Shown in pieces: positions 34,936 to 49,569 of a stretch of DNA of 64,000 bases; within the stretch, counting starts at the first letter, position 1; every line of letters begins with the position of its first letter. The DNA is from Primula veris. Taxonomy: Eukaryota > Streptophyta > Magnoliopsida > Ericales > Primulaceae. Below the pieces are notes generated by a model, which was given only the letters and a program-made list of their open reading frames with translations, did not search any database and was not told the origin of the DNA. Location: assembly GCA_963682055.1 (NCBI GenBank), contig OY821749.1:29085631-29149630 (forward strand). The letters run 5' to 3'. The translations under genes and the position numbers were made by a program.

Positions 34936-37539
34936 AATAAGATTATTTACTCCAACCCTATGAGAAAAAGGGTTGCTTGTTGAAGATGTTAAAAGGAAAA
35001 AAAAAATAGAGGAGAAAATATGAGTGTCTCGTTTTTCTCGAGTTGTATCACTCCTTTTTACATAATTATTTTTCTCGCTTTTAGATTCAGAGTTGAAACT
35101 TTGTGAACCGTGCCCTGCGTGTTACTATTTTTTACCAGGAAGATTTACTCTGATTTTAAAATCGATAAAAAAGTCAAACTAAAACAAAACAACCTTTTAG
35201 CTTTGATGTGTACAATGCTCTCTTTATATGCTGGCAAGTTTTTATTTATTCTTTTTTCCTATTTTCAGACAGATTCTTCCTCCAAATATTGCTTTCGGAG
35301 CTTCTATTTTTTGTTTTCTGTTACTATATGTTTTGGCCTTGCACTTTCTTTCATCTATTTGTACATGATATAATTTGTTTTTAATATTAGCTTGTTCTGT
35401 AAAACTAAACCATTCAAACCGTGATATATATATAGTATGATATTGATTTGAAATACATCAAGATTGGGGAGGAAGATACTGATGAATCTAAGGTTGCGAC
35501 TTTAAGCAAATAAGTTGGAATCGAGTTTAGCGGCAGCAGCTAAAAATTTCTAGTTTTTCAGTGTACATATTCAACAAGTCACAGCTTTTAAGTTGCTCGG
35601 TAGAGTCTTAAACACGTACTTGTCGAAGTATGAATCCTGGGTAAACGTAACTAAATATCTCTCACACTTGAGATTCAGATGGAAATTAAAAGTTTTTTTT
35701 TTTTTTTTTTTGAAAGCGATGTTATTGCAATAATTCATAATCAAAGTGTCGTCACTGTCACGTTAGGTTATGTGGATCATCCGACGTTGCATGTGGGATT
35801 GTTACATAATACCAAATATTAGATGGTATGTTTTATCTCTTTGCTACTATTAGACATTTTAGTAGATAGAATTTTAGCTTCAACATCTTTAGACTTTAAA
35901 AATGTAATATGCATGCTAAAATGAAAATCCAGCTTTTATCATAAACTTACATAATTATTGATGAAAATGAAGAGTTGGTGGATATATGTGATTGGCTGAT
36001 AACTACTTTTTAGAAATATATTGTTGGACTGGTTCCTGCAATAACAATACTTCTGTAATTTAGTGACTTTAGGGTAGTAAATATTAAATAATGTGATGAT
36101 GCTAATGTATTTGGTGACATATCAACAAACACTGCAACTTCGGCATCTTCATTTATTTTTAAAAGCAAACACTAGCCGACGAACAAATTAACAAATACCA
36201 CGTCAAGATGAAATGCAACAATTCCTTTTTAAAAAAATTAAAAGAATGAAATATTGTACGTGCACCACTTGTCTCTAAGAAAATTGGCCTTATTTTATTT
36301 GGTAAGTAAACTTAAATATGATTATTGGCCTGCAGGACAGTTCTGGTCACAAATGGAATTGTTATTTTTTTTAAAGCTGGAAAAAATAGTAGTTACTGCT
36401 TGTTTCATGTGGATTTTGGAAGCAACACTTCAAAATGTTGATTCAACTCTTATGTGGTTTGGATTATATATCTTCAAGTTGTCGTTTTATTTGTCGAGAG
36501 ATCTTTAATGGAACAAAAACAATTCTGAAATGGACTTGTTAAGAGATTGGTTATCTCACCCTATAAAAAAAGAGTTTGGTTTGGTTATCTAAACATTCAA
36601 ACTACATCCGTCTCAAATGAGTTTTGGTTTTAAGAAAGTTCAAAGCATGGGTCCATTTGGCAACAGGGTTTTTTTTAGTGAATTTTTGTATTTTTGATTT
36701 TAAAAGTCTACGGGTGTTTGGACAGTGAAATTATTTAACTTCTGAAAATCAGAAGCTAAAAAATTCAAAATTTAAAATTATGGGTTTTCAGTGGATTTTT
36801 AAAACATGATTTTGGACCAAAAAATTTATTGTCAAACAGACCCAAGGTAATTCTGTACGAGCACACTCTTAATATAAAAGAAAATATCTTACATTTATCC
36901 ACGTGTAATTTTGTAATTAACCAGTTTATGTGATACACAAATGCAGATATTTCTCATCCTGTACTGTTTTACGAAGAGAACAATCATCACATTGGGCTTT
37001 TGTTAACTATCCAAATCTGTGTATAACTGTAACATTATTTTTTGCGTTGTTTTAGTTTTATATCATAAGAAACAAAATACAACACACTTACTATACTCGT
37101 CCAAACTGGCTAATCCCTACACCACACTAGAATTTTATAGCTGAAATTATTGTGCAATGATAATATGAAATTTCTTCAGGTGACTCCCAAATCAAGAACT
37201 TTTATTGTCTATGGACTATGGCTAGCTACCATTAATAAAAGAATAAAAATGAATATAATGGATTTAACAGGGGGTATAAGTTGGGGGTGGGAGGAATATA
37301 ATAGTTGCCCCTTACTCTTAAGTCTTTAATAGTACAGTTGATTTGATCCTACCCCAATAGCTAATTTTACAGATACAAAAATAAGACAATGCAGCTATTA
37401 ACTCGGTTATTTACTAAGTACTTGAAGCGGCTCTATGGTTTATAAAATCATCCTATTTGTCAAAAAGAGTATATCTCCAGAATGTTCTTAATTTCGCTGG
37501 ATACTGTTACTCTTTTGGTGTTGAGCCGGCGCTCGCATA
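34936..37539. other. Convergent intergenic region between kinase and Rab-GAP
   Basis: It holds both 3' UTRs and AT-rich sequence. A T-run lies at about 35694-35711 and a probable MITE at 36649-36843. I see no additional gene; the ORFs at 35110-35373 and 36254-36508 show no recognisable domain. Confidence 0.5.
36649..36843. mobile_element. Small TIR element (MITE), superfamily uncertain
   Basis: The 195-bp stretch starts GGGTCCATTTGGCAACAG and ends TTATTGTCAAACAGACCC, an imperfect inverted repeat of the 'GGGTCnGTTTGnCAA' type common in plant MITEs. The interior is AT-rich (TTTTGATTTTAAAA...). No convincing target-site duplication was found. Confidence 0.55.
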
Positions 37540-40500
37540 TTACCCTTCACTGGTAGATTTGGTTTCACTCGGGTCCTCAATATTTCCCTGTTACAATCAG
37601 ATCAGGTAGAGTTCATTGATTTTTTAGATTTCTTTTGAAATGCTCCTCTTTAGTCACTGCTGACAACCACAGTAAATAATGGAAATCTCAAATAAGTCCC
37701 ACGTAATATGGGTGTTTTGCAAATAACCCCATGTATTAACTCCCATGTACACACTATTGAATGTTTGCATGCAACCTCCATAACCAAATTTAGGAATGCG
37801 TAACTTTGTGTTCGATGAGAAGTCTCGATGAATTTTCATTTTGATACATCAATTTTGTCTACATCTAAACAACAAAAAAGCAGTTAACAAAAAGTTAATT
37901 ACAACAATTTTATGCAAAAATATCAAATTAGAACTGAAATCTGCACTCTCTTGCAAATAAAACAGCTTTAAGATCTCCAGAAAATACATGAAATAGGAAA
38001 AAGTATTCATCCAATTTTTTGGTCATTAAACAGGGAAAGATGCCGTTTCAAAATTTGAATGGGGGTTGATGCACAGTTTTTTAGTACCATGCGGGTTATT
38101 TGCAGTTTATGCTAAAAAACAGGACTGATATTTACCTCTATTTCTATCTTTGGTATGATAGAAAAACCTTACTGGAGTATAATATATGAAACTATACCTT
38201 GTTCCTATCACGCCAGCCAAGTCCGAATGAGAGTAGACCTGACTTTCTTGTTGGCACTTCTTTCGAAGTATCTGGTCGTGCAAACCTGCATGGTTTGAGA
38301 AGGTAATAATGATAAATTCAACTATTCCTTAATACGAAAAAAAAGCAAGAATTGGTGAATGTGGCGTATGTGGCACTGTATGATGGTCGTATGTGGCGCT
38401 GTAAGTGGTTGATCCCGATCACTACTTGTGATAACATCTTCGTATTATCAAATTAAATAAAAGAAGAAGAAAGGGCAATAGACTGCAAGATGATCCTACT
38501 ATTATAGTTTAGTATCTTTTACTATCACGTCTATCTAATTAATACCTTATATGCTGTACTGCTATTTTTGGTCAAATTAGTCCAAATCCACACGGAGGAG
38601 TTTACACTACTGTTGGTTGAAATTCGAAAGATACAACAATATAGCCGTCATTTTGAAAGACAATTAATAGATTTCCATCCATTTAATGGACAAATTTGAA
38701 AAGAAAAAAAGCAAGGCGAGGGGTAGTTTAGGGATGCTAATCTGGCAAACCGGTAGCAGTACATTATACAAATTGAAGGCGTGATAGCGCGACGTACAAA
38801 ACAATAATAAACCCCTTATTTCACATCAATAAACCTTGATACAAAATACTAAAATGGGATACAAATAATTATCAATCTCGTAACCTTCTTATCCGCTTTA
38901 AAAGCTGGCCTATTTATTTATAGCTTGGGATGTCATTTGGTATTCCCGAATAACAATTGTAGAGAAAAGAGGAAATAACTTTTGCTGTAATTCAACTTGC
39001 TCTAAGAGAAAAGGGCAACTTGTATATCAACAAAGAAACAAAAAAAGCAAATAGAAAGTGTAAGTGTTCATATACCGGGGGGAAGATGGTGTTTTCCCCT
39101 GTCCATGTTCAAATTGTAATGTAGCCTCCAACATTGACTCGGCCATCACTACCCTCTTCTCCATTTGAGCAACCGAAGCCATACCTTTCTCTAATTTTTC
39201 CTGATACATTTACTTGATGAATACAATAATCCCCAGATAAACGAAGAAAAGAAAAGCATAGAAAGGTTAACTCTCAGGAAAACCGTTAACGTATAGTATT
39301 AACTAAATGCAGATATGTGAAACAACATTAACAATTTACAACACACTTTATATGTTTCTTCTCGCTTTGCACGAACTGTCCATAGATATTCTAGTATGAG
39401 TTAATCATTTTGCTTTCTTTTTTTGTCACAATAATTCAAATGACCGTAGCGTAGTCTCATGTCCCGAAATCGGTCACTTTCTATCCTATATAGATCCTCT
39501 TGTCTAAGCAAGAAAATAAGGTGATTGATTACAATAACTACGTCGTGTGACATTGTTACGAGTTGACCCGCAATAGGTGGGGAGCCGAGGGTTCAACTAA
39601 GGGCTATTCGGTCAATTACTTTTGGTTAATTACATAGTAGCAATTCATATATATTTTTTAGTAATGTTCCTCGAGTCAGCTTGAACTGAATAATCAACCA
39701 TGGACTGGATGGTCTTAACAAAAGGCATAGCCATAGCTTCTGGTCCTAACTTGCTGCCTCCTCAAGGAAAAAATGGGGAGGAATCTAGTATTTAATATTA
39801 ACTATACAATAATCTATGCGACACTATCTATAAGGGAAGAACTAGGTGGTGAAGATACAATGTCCTGGTAACCTCATAATGTTTAAAAAACAATACCCTT
39901 ACAATTTCCAGTTCAGGAGGTTTAAAATAGTGACTTATGCACTCTCCTAAAATAAAATTGTTTGACATTCTTATTTTATTTGACTTTCGTATCCCATAAA
40001 CTAATCCTGGTTCTGCCACTAACTTTCTGCATTTTCACTTTCTTAGGATGTGATAAAATGGTGATATATGATGGTGATATAATCAGGAAAAAGAATGTAT
40101 ATGTATTATTTTGTATTTTTGATATAAGAAATTGAAAATGCGAGACAAGAAGGAATACCTCAAGCATTTGCACGAGAAATTTCTGAGCTGCGGCATCTTG
40201 TTCGGCGAAGATTCGGGCATCTTCAGTCAGTTTCTGCTCTTGCTCAACCCTCATTAGCACCTATAACAAGTACACGCAGAACATTTGACCACTCTTAAAC
40301 ATAATTTTCTGCCAAGTCTACATTTTAGTCAAACACATAGTCACATAGAGACCCAAAGAACGTAAAATCTAACCTGAAGCATAGCTTTTTCCTGTTCTTT
40401 CTTGTCAGAAAGAGCTTGGCGTAGCTCAGCTACCTCTTCTTCCAACTGCTCAACCTGTTTAGTGGCATATAATGAGAAGAGAAAGTATTTAACAATGCAG

Positions 40501-43500
40501 CAATCAATTGTATAACTTTGTAGTTTATACAAACACAAAATGAAAAGAATCATTTTACACAACATAGTAAAAGAGTGGTAAAAAAATATACCTTCGCACT
40601 TAGTTGTCGTCGATTATCTTGCTTGACCATTTCCATTAGTGCCATTTCTAGCTCCTCGGCTCTGGGAATTAACAAAAACTATTCTTACAATGTATGTAAA
40701 CTTTCACGATATCAATAAAATTACAGAAATAACCGTATACAACACAACTGTAAATATGTCCAATCGAACGTCCATAAAGCTTTTAACCTTAGTTAAGCCT
40801 TAACCTTTGGCTGAATTTGGTGATAAGGACTTTCTTTCGAAGAATGTCTTCTTTTATTGGTAATAAACAAATAACATTTCTTTTCAAAAGGATACAATAT
40901 AATGGCTGAGCATAATAATCACAAACGCAGATTAGACTCCATGCACTATACTTCTGAGTGATCGTATACAAAATTTATTAAATAAATAAATAAATAAGAA
41001 CTCTTGTTGACCGTTTTAACATCAAGAATTAAACAAATAATATCACACCCTTCAAAATCATAAAGTACAAGTAGACTTTAAATTTACATATGAACCTATT
41101 TCTAGTAGATGTAATTACCCTTTTGTATTTCAATATTGATCCACCAACACTATTTATATGAACAAAAAAGATGTATGTAAAGTTGGATTTATGTGTAGTA
41201 ATTTGTACATTAAAATTAAAATAAAAAAACAAATTGTTCATTAGTAAAGTGAACTATACATATATTAAATATGTAATACTATTTGCAAAGAAAGTGTACA
41301 ATATATTATACGGTTGCTTGTAGCAGTTTAAAAAGCTAAAGGTAAATAAAGTGATATTAAAAACTTACAGAAAGAGAATAAAATGGATAGTTGCTATATA
41401 ATGTTTGTTAATGATATGAATTCTCATTAACTGCCTTAGAATCTTGTGCTGTCTAAGTGTCCGTGGAAGTTTTACTCCCCCAAGAATATGTTTCCAGATT
41501 ATATTTTGGGGGGATCAATATATTTGGGAAAGACTTTCTTTCGAAATAGTTTTTACCTCCAACCGCAATACTTGTCTTACCCGGAAATGTTTTACTTCCA
41601 ACTGTTTTACATCGAAACAAATGGAGCGTTAAGAGGAAAAGTTAGCTGTAACTAGCATAAAAAAATTAGCCAGTAACGGCCAAATTCCAAAAAGGCTCAG
41701 CTTTTAAGCTGATCACCAAATCAGTCCGGCCTTGACCAAAAAAGAAAGAAGAAAAATACTCTGCTTGTACACAGCGTATCTGATCAGGAACAAGATATGT
41801 AGACAAACCTTAACATAGCAGATCTCTTATCCTCGAGTAACTTGCACAGCTCAGCCTTTAACCAGACAACCTACAATTGAAGTGTTACTAATAAAGCTCA
41901 AAACAAGTTTTCTGGAGTCCACTCTTATACCACATCCGTTGAGAATTTATTAATACACAGTTTGGAATTAAGACCGAGACAGGATTGCGAGCAACCATTA
42001 TTTGCAATTGGATGCTTGTGACGTCATATAAGCATAAAAGATTGGAATAGAGATAAATGTCATGCACGTATATATTCGATCCAAAACACACCCGAACCCA
42101 GTAACCTAAACTGATTAGAAAATGGGCATAGTAATGTGAAAAAAGAGTGAAGTACAAATATAGTCAGTCCCCCATAAATTGAATCAGAATTTTGATTTGG
42201 TCCATGTAGTTTCAATTCCAGCATTAATAGTCGACATAATTTAGGTAGACCAACTAGAATACTATTGGTCCCCATAGTTTAAGCCATGCTGATAGTCCCC
42301 ATATTTTAAGTAGGCTAATAAGCTATACAAGTGGTTCCCAATAATAGAACACCGGTGTATGGGGATCATTACTGTCTATTTGAAACCACAGGAACCAATG
42401 GCCTAAACTTAATCAAAATATCAGGACAATTAGTGTTGCAACTGAACTTATGAGGACCAAATAAAAATAACTGTAGTATGGATTGCTGTAATTCACCCTG
42501 AAAAATATGAACAGGAAAAAACATCAAGGTACCTGTTCTTGAATATCCGGAACAGAGCCTAATTCTGAATCCATGGTTATCCCGTCAAGAAAGCTATCAA
42601 GGTTAGACGAATCCATGTTTGAAATATCATCATCTATCAACGTATCATCATGCGGCAATTTTTCATTTTCTTCTTTTTGTACTGATCCATGAACATGCTC
42701 GAAACTAGCTAGTTTGTTTGCAAGGCCCTTAGATTCTTTAGAAACTTCTCCTTTAGATCTTTCCTCGACCACTTTTACTACGTAAGGTCGATGTTTTTCT
42801 CTTAGCTCTTGCAATTTATCTTCAGTTACAGTTACAAATCCCATACAAGCAGTCAAAACAAGTTGGCTGCTATCAAAAGTTGAACCAGCCAAAGACTGTA
42901 ATAAAGTAATAGCATCCCCAGCATCTTTAGTTATAACCAAAGCAGGACCTACAATGAACAATTTTATGCTGAGTGGTAATTATATGAAGGTTAAAAAGTC
43001 GATAAGTTTCATAAAACTTATGAAAAAAATGTGTACCTACCATACAAGTCCATCAAGGCAAGTGCAATGCGGAAAAGCATGACACGGTTTCCTTCAAAAA
43101 GAAGCACATCCCAGAATCGTAGAACTGAAATGACAAGAAACTACATGAGTGACCATACACAATAAATTGATGGGAAAATATCATTTTCAGACACCAACCA
43201 ATCGGATTTTTACATTACTAAACCATGCTATTAAACTTCACAATTTATCAAAGAATTAGTAAACTGAGATAGAAAAACAAAATTAAAGTACTAATTGCTC
43301 GATCAGTCTTGCTGTACAGACCACCAATCTACACTGTTGAGAGATTAGGGCTAAAATTTAACGTTTAAGCATTGGTGAACTTTGATAAGTCAGTATACTA
43401 ATTGTTTGAATTTCGGTAGGTTGGTATCAACGTTACGAACTTTGATAGGTTTGAGTACTAATTGCTCGATTCTGTGTAGACTTGTATCAAAGTTGTGAAC

Positions 43501-46500
43501 TTTAATACTAAGGTTAACTAATTATTGAAAGTCGTAAGGTTGGCATACAAAAGTGACATTTAACCAACATAAATGAATAGTTGGGGAGAATTTACTAAAA
43601 AATGAAGATGGCAAGCCATCAAAGTAAGATTTGAGATTTAACAGCTATAGGCCTCACCACTTTCCCAGGGAAGTATATTCACAAAGATAGAGAGGAACCA
43701 CGGTGAAGAAATCCAGGCGACCTGTATTCCTAAGTAATCGAGATGGTTGACTGCAATAGAAACCCAAACAAATAGTTATATTTGTTTTGCTACAAAATAA
43801 ATAAAAAATATATAAACAAAAGGGTAAAAGTAGACCAACCCAGTTTAGGAAATCTTTGCCGCATCAATTCTTCAAGAACAAGTTGGTCCACCTGAAAATA
43901 AGATATTTATTGAAAAGCAAAGTAACATAGAATAAGTAAACACAATTAGAGAACACAGAATAAAGTATCAGCTCGTCAGGGTGATACTACCTGAGATTCT
44001 ATCATGTTCTCTGAGTAATAACCATCAAAGTACTCATCAATTATACCAACCAACGTCCTGAAAGATTCAGATCAACCATGAGCTTGAACGTAAAATTTTA
44101 ATTTTAGTTGAAGAAATATAAGCTCAACATAAAAAAATCAGCTTGTACCAGTGAAACGACCATATTGAGTGTTCAAAAACTAATAAAAGAAAAACTGATG
44201 CCTAATTTTAATTGAGGGAAAACCCACCATTACAAAACAATAAAAGGCGATGCCATATAAGCTTACCAGAAAGCATTTTCTTCTGGCATCATCAGCAACA
44301 ACAAGCCGGCAAAGAAGTTCATTGCCTGTGTGTATATCCATTCCAAAAGTTAAACAAAGATGATACCAACAAGTTATCGCAAATAAAAATAGACTTCTTG
44401 CTAATAAAAATTGACAAACAAAGTTAAATGAAGAAATCAAATCTTATTGGGCTTTATGTAAAAAAATTCAACCTGCAGATGACACAAAAATGTAAATGCA
44501 ACAAGTTCCTCCCACAAACAAACAAAACTCAGAAACCGTCAGCTCAACTAGAGAGCTAGTACTGTTAAGTTTAAATAGTTTAAAGCTTTAAACTGAATAA
44601 TACCTTAGAAATGGATGTATAAAGTTTCAATTAGATCAAAAAATGCAGATATTAAGAACCAATCATATGGTTTACGAGGGTAAATAAAGAAGTGTCTTTA
44701 GTTAACTTAAAAAAAGAAACAACCAACCAAATATAACATATACAAGATTTCTTCAACAACAAAAAAAAACACCTGACAGTAACCAACTGAAGGGTTATGC
44801 CGAGCATATGCTAAAAGAACGCGCCTCAAAGAACTCCTACCATTTTCATCTAATGCGGGGTGACCTGGGAAAGTTCGCGGCAAATCCTGTGAAATAAAAA
44901 GTGAAAACTATAATTTAGTCCATATAAGGAACCTCTATGGCTCTATACCTTACAAAAAATAAAAAAAATATGGAGTCATGGGATGAGACCTTCTCAATCT
45001 GCTTTCTCAATTTTACTGGGACACTGTTACGGTCACTACCGATTCCCATACCATTTTCTGATTTCTCAAAACGCTGAGCATTATTTGAATCACTTTCTGG
45101 ATCCAGCAAATTCTGATAATACTTTTCGACCCGTCGTGTCCTGACACCCACAAATGCTTGCCATACCTATGAAAAATAATAATTCTTGGTGAGCTTATTG
45201 TAGTTTGATACTTACAAGAATTTTGCAGTTTTAATATTATCTTACAATGAAACTTTTAATTTTGTGCCTGGAAAACGATACATTGTCAATTTAATACACT
45301 GCTATTATTAATATACCACCATGTTTGTGTCACTCTTTTTTAACAAGATGACTGGTAGCTCAGTCTACTCGGTGACAAATCGTGTAATTTGGAGATACTA
45401 ATTTGACAACAGCCAACATAACACCTTAATGAACCCTTCTATGTAGCATTGCAATTTTGGGTGGATATATCAACTCAGTGTAAGTGTAACATCTGAGTGA
45501 ATTTATCAACTCAGTGCAAGTGTAACATCTTACCTCTCCTCTGATATGCCGAGGTACTCCCCCATGAACGAGAAACTCTAGTTCTTGTAGTAAAGGAAAA
45601 GAATCCGGTGACACCTCATCGTTGGCATCATTTTCTTCAGAGATGGCACTTGTAGCATCTTCTAGAATCTCGTTATCAAAAAACTCTTCCTCACCATCTT
45701 CTTCAGATTCTTCTCTTAAAGACCTAACCTCTTCAATAGTGGTCAACTGCTCACTAGTGTTTTTTCTTTTTTTTATACGACAGCTCATCTTGTTCTCAAT
45801 CGAATGAAGTAAGGGACTAATCTCAGCCCATGATAAGACCGCATTATTGTTTGTTGGTATCGCTTTGGGGACCTCATTCTCAGGATCCCTTTCTGTCAGT
45901 ATATCAGAAGTTGAATTCTTTTCACTAGAATAAACCCCTTCTACTTTTAACTGTTTAACTGGCTCTCCTTCTCTCTCATCAGCTACAGCATGTAAGCTAT
46001 CATTATTTTCTTCTGGAGGGGTTAACAGTTGAGAAGACTCTGCTTGTTGATCAAGAAAACGTTTCCACTTTTCTAATCTTTCGTCTTCCTCTTCCTGAAT
46101 TAAAGACATTTTCCTTAGTGGTGCTATACAAAAACATGTTTCTTTCAAAAAAGCTTATACTGTGAATGAAGATGTTAAGGGTAAATTGGACTTTTCCTAA
46201 TTGGCCTCCAAGAAGAACTTATTCTCATTAACATAAGAGTCACTGTATTCCTAAACCAGGAAATTATATCTATTATTCTATGTCTAACAAATTTTCACAT
46301 GAGAAGCACATCATGTGGATGTGATACCAGAAAATATCACCTCTTAGTAAGATAATGATGAGGGGCTCACTTGTGAACTATATGGCAAGAAAATAACAGG
46401 TATAGACGAGAATACCTGATATATGCTATCGTATTCTTTATATCTTTGAAGGTGATGAGATCTCACAGTAAACCCATAGGCATCCCTGCCAACAAACATT

Positions 46501-49500
46501 GGTAATGTTTTTTTTATTAAGACAGGACAAAATAATATATGTTGCACTCGACATGAAAACTCGAGGCATAAAATCAAAGTACTTAACTTTTAGTTCCAGA
46601 TACGCAAAGAATATGCAACTCAAAAGAGATAAATATTGGAATCTTTCTCAGACCTCAGCTCTATGTGGAATCTGCGTTCAATGTACGTTTACTCAAGAAG
46701 GAAAATAGCATAATTTATAAGTAACCACAGATCTACATCTACTGCCCATAACACTGTATTTCCTCATACAGATTTCTCAACAACCCATATTTCTCAATGT
46801 ACGGGAAATGAATATCAACCATGAACATTTGTGCATCTCTTAGACATCAATATTTACGTGGATCATCTTATTTCCCCCAAACATTCCAAACAAATAACTG
46901 TAAATACATCAATATAGCTTCACATTGACGGAGATACTACAACCTAGACCCAGTTTTTTTTCTTAAAATGAATAAACAGGAAAATCAATTTAGTTGACAC
47001 AATGATGTCTCAGCATAATTGAAATGTATGAATAGAATCATTTGAACAAACAAACAAGATATCAAGAAAATTTTGATTGGAACTATCCCCATCAACCACT
47101 AAATATCGAATTACTTTTCTTAAATATGTAGCTAAATAACCAAGTAATTGAGGTAAAGTTGACCCAACTGATGCCTGAAATTTGGGTAGCCAAAATATAC
47201 AAATTTAATAATTCTCAGAAATTGACAAATAGTAAAATAAAATTTAACAGTAGAGACAAAGTAGGACATAACAATGGGAGAGACGGCATAATAACAGCAT
47301 ACAAGACACCCCAGACACTAAGGTTTGGACTGTTAAAATGAGTCAGTTCCCATTGTTTATATAGGGATCTGATTGCATTCAGTAGGGCCATCCAATTCCA
47401 ACTCGATACAAATATGCATCGATAGGGATAGGGTCAAAAAGATAGTTTGAGGATTTGACTAGCAGAATATCTAGGCGGCAAGGACAGACGGAAACCCCCA
47501 GAATTATAAAAGTTAAATAAAAGTCCATCATTTATTTTTATACTAAAGCATACTTTTATTGAATAACGGCGCCCAGGTTCAGTATATCTCATACAATTAT
47601 GAGACTGTAGAACACCAACCATCAGGTCTAAGTTAATACGATTTACAGTTCATGTGATCGGTGCCTTAGTTTCTCCTAACATTGGAAACAATACTAAAAA
47701 ATTCTTTAGTATACGAAGTTTGGGTGATGATAAACTGAACCCTAACACTATTAATTTACTTTACCTCTCATGGACCCAACAACATAATATCAGGGAATCG
47801 AAGAGATACTCTAAGATTACAAATGAAATTGTAAATAAGAAATACAAATATGAGATGAACTAAAAATAGTGGTATATCATCAAATCATGTCTGCTAGACT
47901 TAGTCATCAAAAAATCCATTATTTCAGTCATTTATCAGAAGATCGATTCCGCTACTTATTCATCAAAAAGTACAAATTACAATATCAATATTTTATAATG
48001 ATGAGGATATTTGCTAAAAATAGTTAAAGGCAACTAGATCAAAACTCAACCAAAAAAATCACACACACGAGTAAATATAGGGCCCGTTTGGCATTCAGCT
48101 TTTTGGTTAAAAAGTTGCTTAACAAAGCAATGAGGAAAATGGCTTGCTTTCAGAAAGCTACATGGTTGCGTTTCGCACCAGCTTAGAAAAGCCACAGTTA
48201 ATCTGAGTGAATGGTAATTTACAAATTTCTTTTACTTTTAAGCAATTAAAATTCTTCTTGCTTATAAGTTAATTAAAATTCCTGAAGTTATAAACACCTC
48301 AAACCCGCTTTTAAATTATACGTGAATGACAACTTAGTATTGGCATAAATGTAACTTATAAGTTATTTTAAAAGCTAAAATAGCTAGCAAACTAAAACCC
48401 CGTAGCAATTAATAAACAAAAAGATACTACTCTGTATGTAGCTGAGACACCATCGCTAATTTGCTATAGGAGCGTTTGGCATATACTTTTTTTGGTCAAA
48501 AATCTGCTTAAAAAAAGCAATGAGAGGAAAACTTGCTACAATTAAGCCACAAAGTGTAGTGTTTGGCACCACCTCGTATTTTTTTAATTACAGATGACTT
48601 ACGATTTTTTAATTCATAAGTCATTTTTTCCTTATTTTAACTTATAAGTGATTTTTAAATAAACAAACAAATTTAATTTGATAATTTCTAACTTGGTAAT
48701 TTTTAAGTAAAAAAGCTTTTAAAAAATCCCCAAATTCCTAGCTTCTCTGCTTTCGAGCTTTTTTACCCTTTCTAAAGCAAAAAAATAGCTTTATAAATCT
48801 AAAGAAGCTATCAAACCAAACACGCATATCTTTTTTAAGCAAAAAGACAAAAAAATAAGAAAAAAATTCAGTTTGCCAAACAGGAAATAAGTGTGACTTA
48901 TAAATTATATATTAAAGCTAAATTAGCTAGCAACTTAAAAACTATGTAGACAGCATCGCTAATTCCCTACAATGTCGGTATAATAAGCGCGGTTTATTAG
49001 TATTAGAGTCATGAGTCAAATGTGAGATGAAGTAGCCTAATATAAGATTATATATATGTACTGTAAGTAGTTTAATTTGAATATTTCTATTTTGGTAATT
49101 TTTATGTTAAAAAACTAAAAATAATCCCCAAATCCCTAGCTTCTCTGCTTTTGAGCCTTTTTTAACCCAAAAAGTAGCTTTATAAAATCTAAAGAAGCTA
49201 ACAAACCAAACACTCATAGCTTTTTTAAAGCAAAAATCTAAGGAGAAAAAAAAAACAGTTGCCAAACAGGCACCAAGTGTAACTCATAAGTCAAAATTTA
49301 AAAACTAAAATAGCTAGTAAATAAACCCTTATAGACAGCATTACTAAATTTCCTATAATGTGGTATCATTGAGTCAAATGTGAAATAAAGTAGACTAAAA
49401 TAAGATTATATAAATACCGTAAATATAAATATATATATATATTTCTATATAAGTTAGTGATATACCTACGAGGTTCTAGAAAGGGGAGAAAAACAGAGGA

Positions 49501-49512
49501 TTTAAGAGTCAT
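37540..49512 (-). CDS. TBC-domain Rab GTPase-activating protein
   Basis: Stimulates GTP hydrolysis by Rab/Ypt GTPases in membrane traffic. Eighteen exons join in frame to 771 aa: 49512-49466, 46485-46416, 46094-45534, 45166-44990, 44886-44773, 44325-44267, 44057-43991, 43891-43840, 43750-43658, 43124-43041, 42948-42533, 41870-41809, 40661-40592, 40454-40374, 40260-40159, 39200-39076, 38285-38198, 37587-37540. Order: the plant-family N-terminal RDAYGFTVRSHHLQRYKEY; an acidic Ser/Glu-rich linker; the TBC domain (about 215-440) with both catalytic fingers, Arg289 in IEKDLPRTFPGH and Gln323 in VGYCQAMN; and a coiled coil (about 580-720, KVEQLEEEVAELRQAL). The tail LLSFGLGWRDRNK is family-typical. 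Exon 1 (MTLKSSVFLPFLEPR) is the least certain part, chosen because its AG|GT donor joins in frame to G|GAT GCC. Intron 1 is 2,980 bp. Confidence 0.9.
42137..42506. mobile_element. Foldback Mutator-like MITE in Rab-GAP intron 11
   Basis: The ends GAGTGAAGTACA...TGTAATTCACCC are inverted, and the arms carry TTTTGATTTGGTCC...GGACCAAATAAAAAT inverted repeats. The flanks TGAAAAAA (42137-42144) and TGAAAAAT (42499-42506) give a 7-of-8 target duplication. The element (42145-42498, 354 bp) starts only 34 bp past the exon 11 donor. Confidence 0.6.
48079..49430. repeat. Tandemly duplicated segments in Rab-GAP intron 1
   Basis: About 48700-49075 and 49120-49430 share, in order, AATCCCCAAATnCCTAGCTTCTCTGCTTT, AGCTTTATAAAnTCTAAAGAAGCTA, CAAACCAAACAC, GCCAAACAGG, TAGACAGCATnnCTAA, GAGTCAAATGTGA and AAGATTATATA. 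The offset is about 400-415 bp. An older relative starting GGGCCCGTTTGGCATTCAGCTTTTTGG lies at 48079-48420. The GTTTGGCA...TGCCAAAC ends suggest MITE ancestry. Confidence 0.6.
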
Positions 49513-49569
49513 TATTAGATCGACGGTCCTGATCAGCTCCGGAAACAACGGGTTCGGTTGATCTGACGG

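Noticed and set aside
46095..46148. Alternative Rab-GAP start (MKETCF... or MSLIQ...) within the 240-codon minus ORF
   Set aside because: These codons precede a good acceptor (TTCAG|GAAGAGGAA) and are intronic; exons 1-2 restore the conserved RDAYGF..QRYKEY N-terminus in frame.
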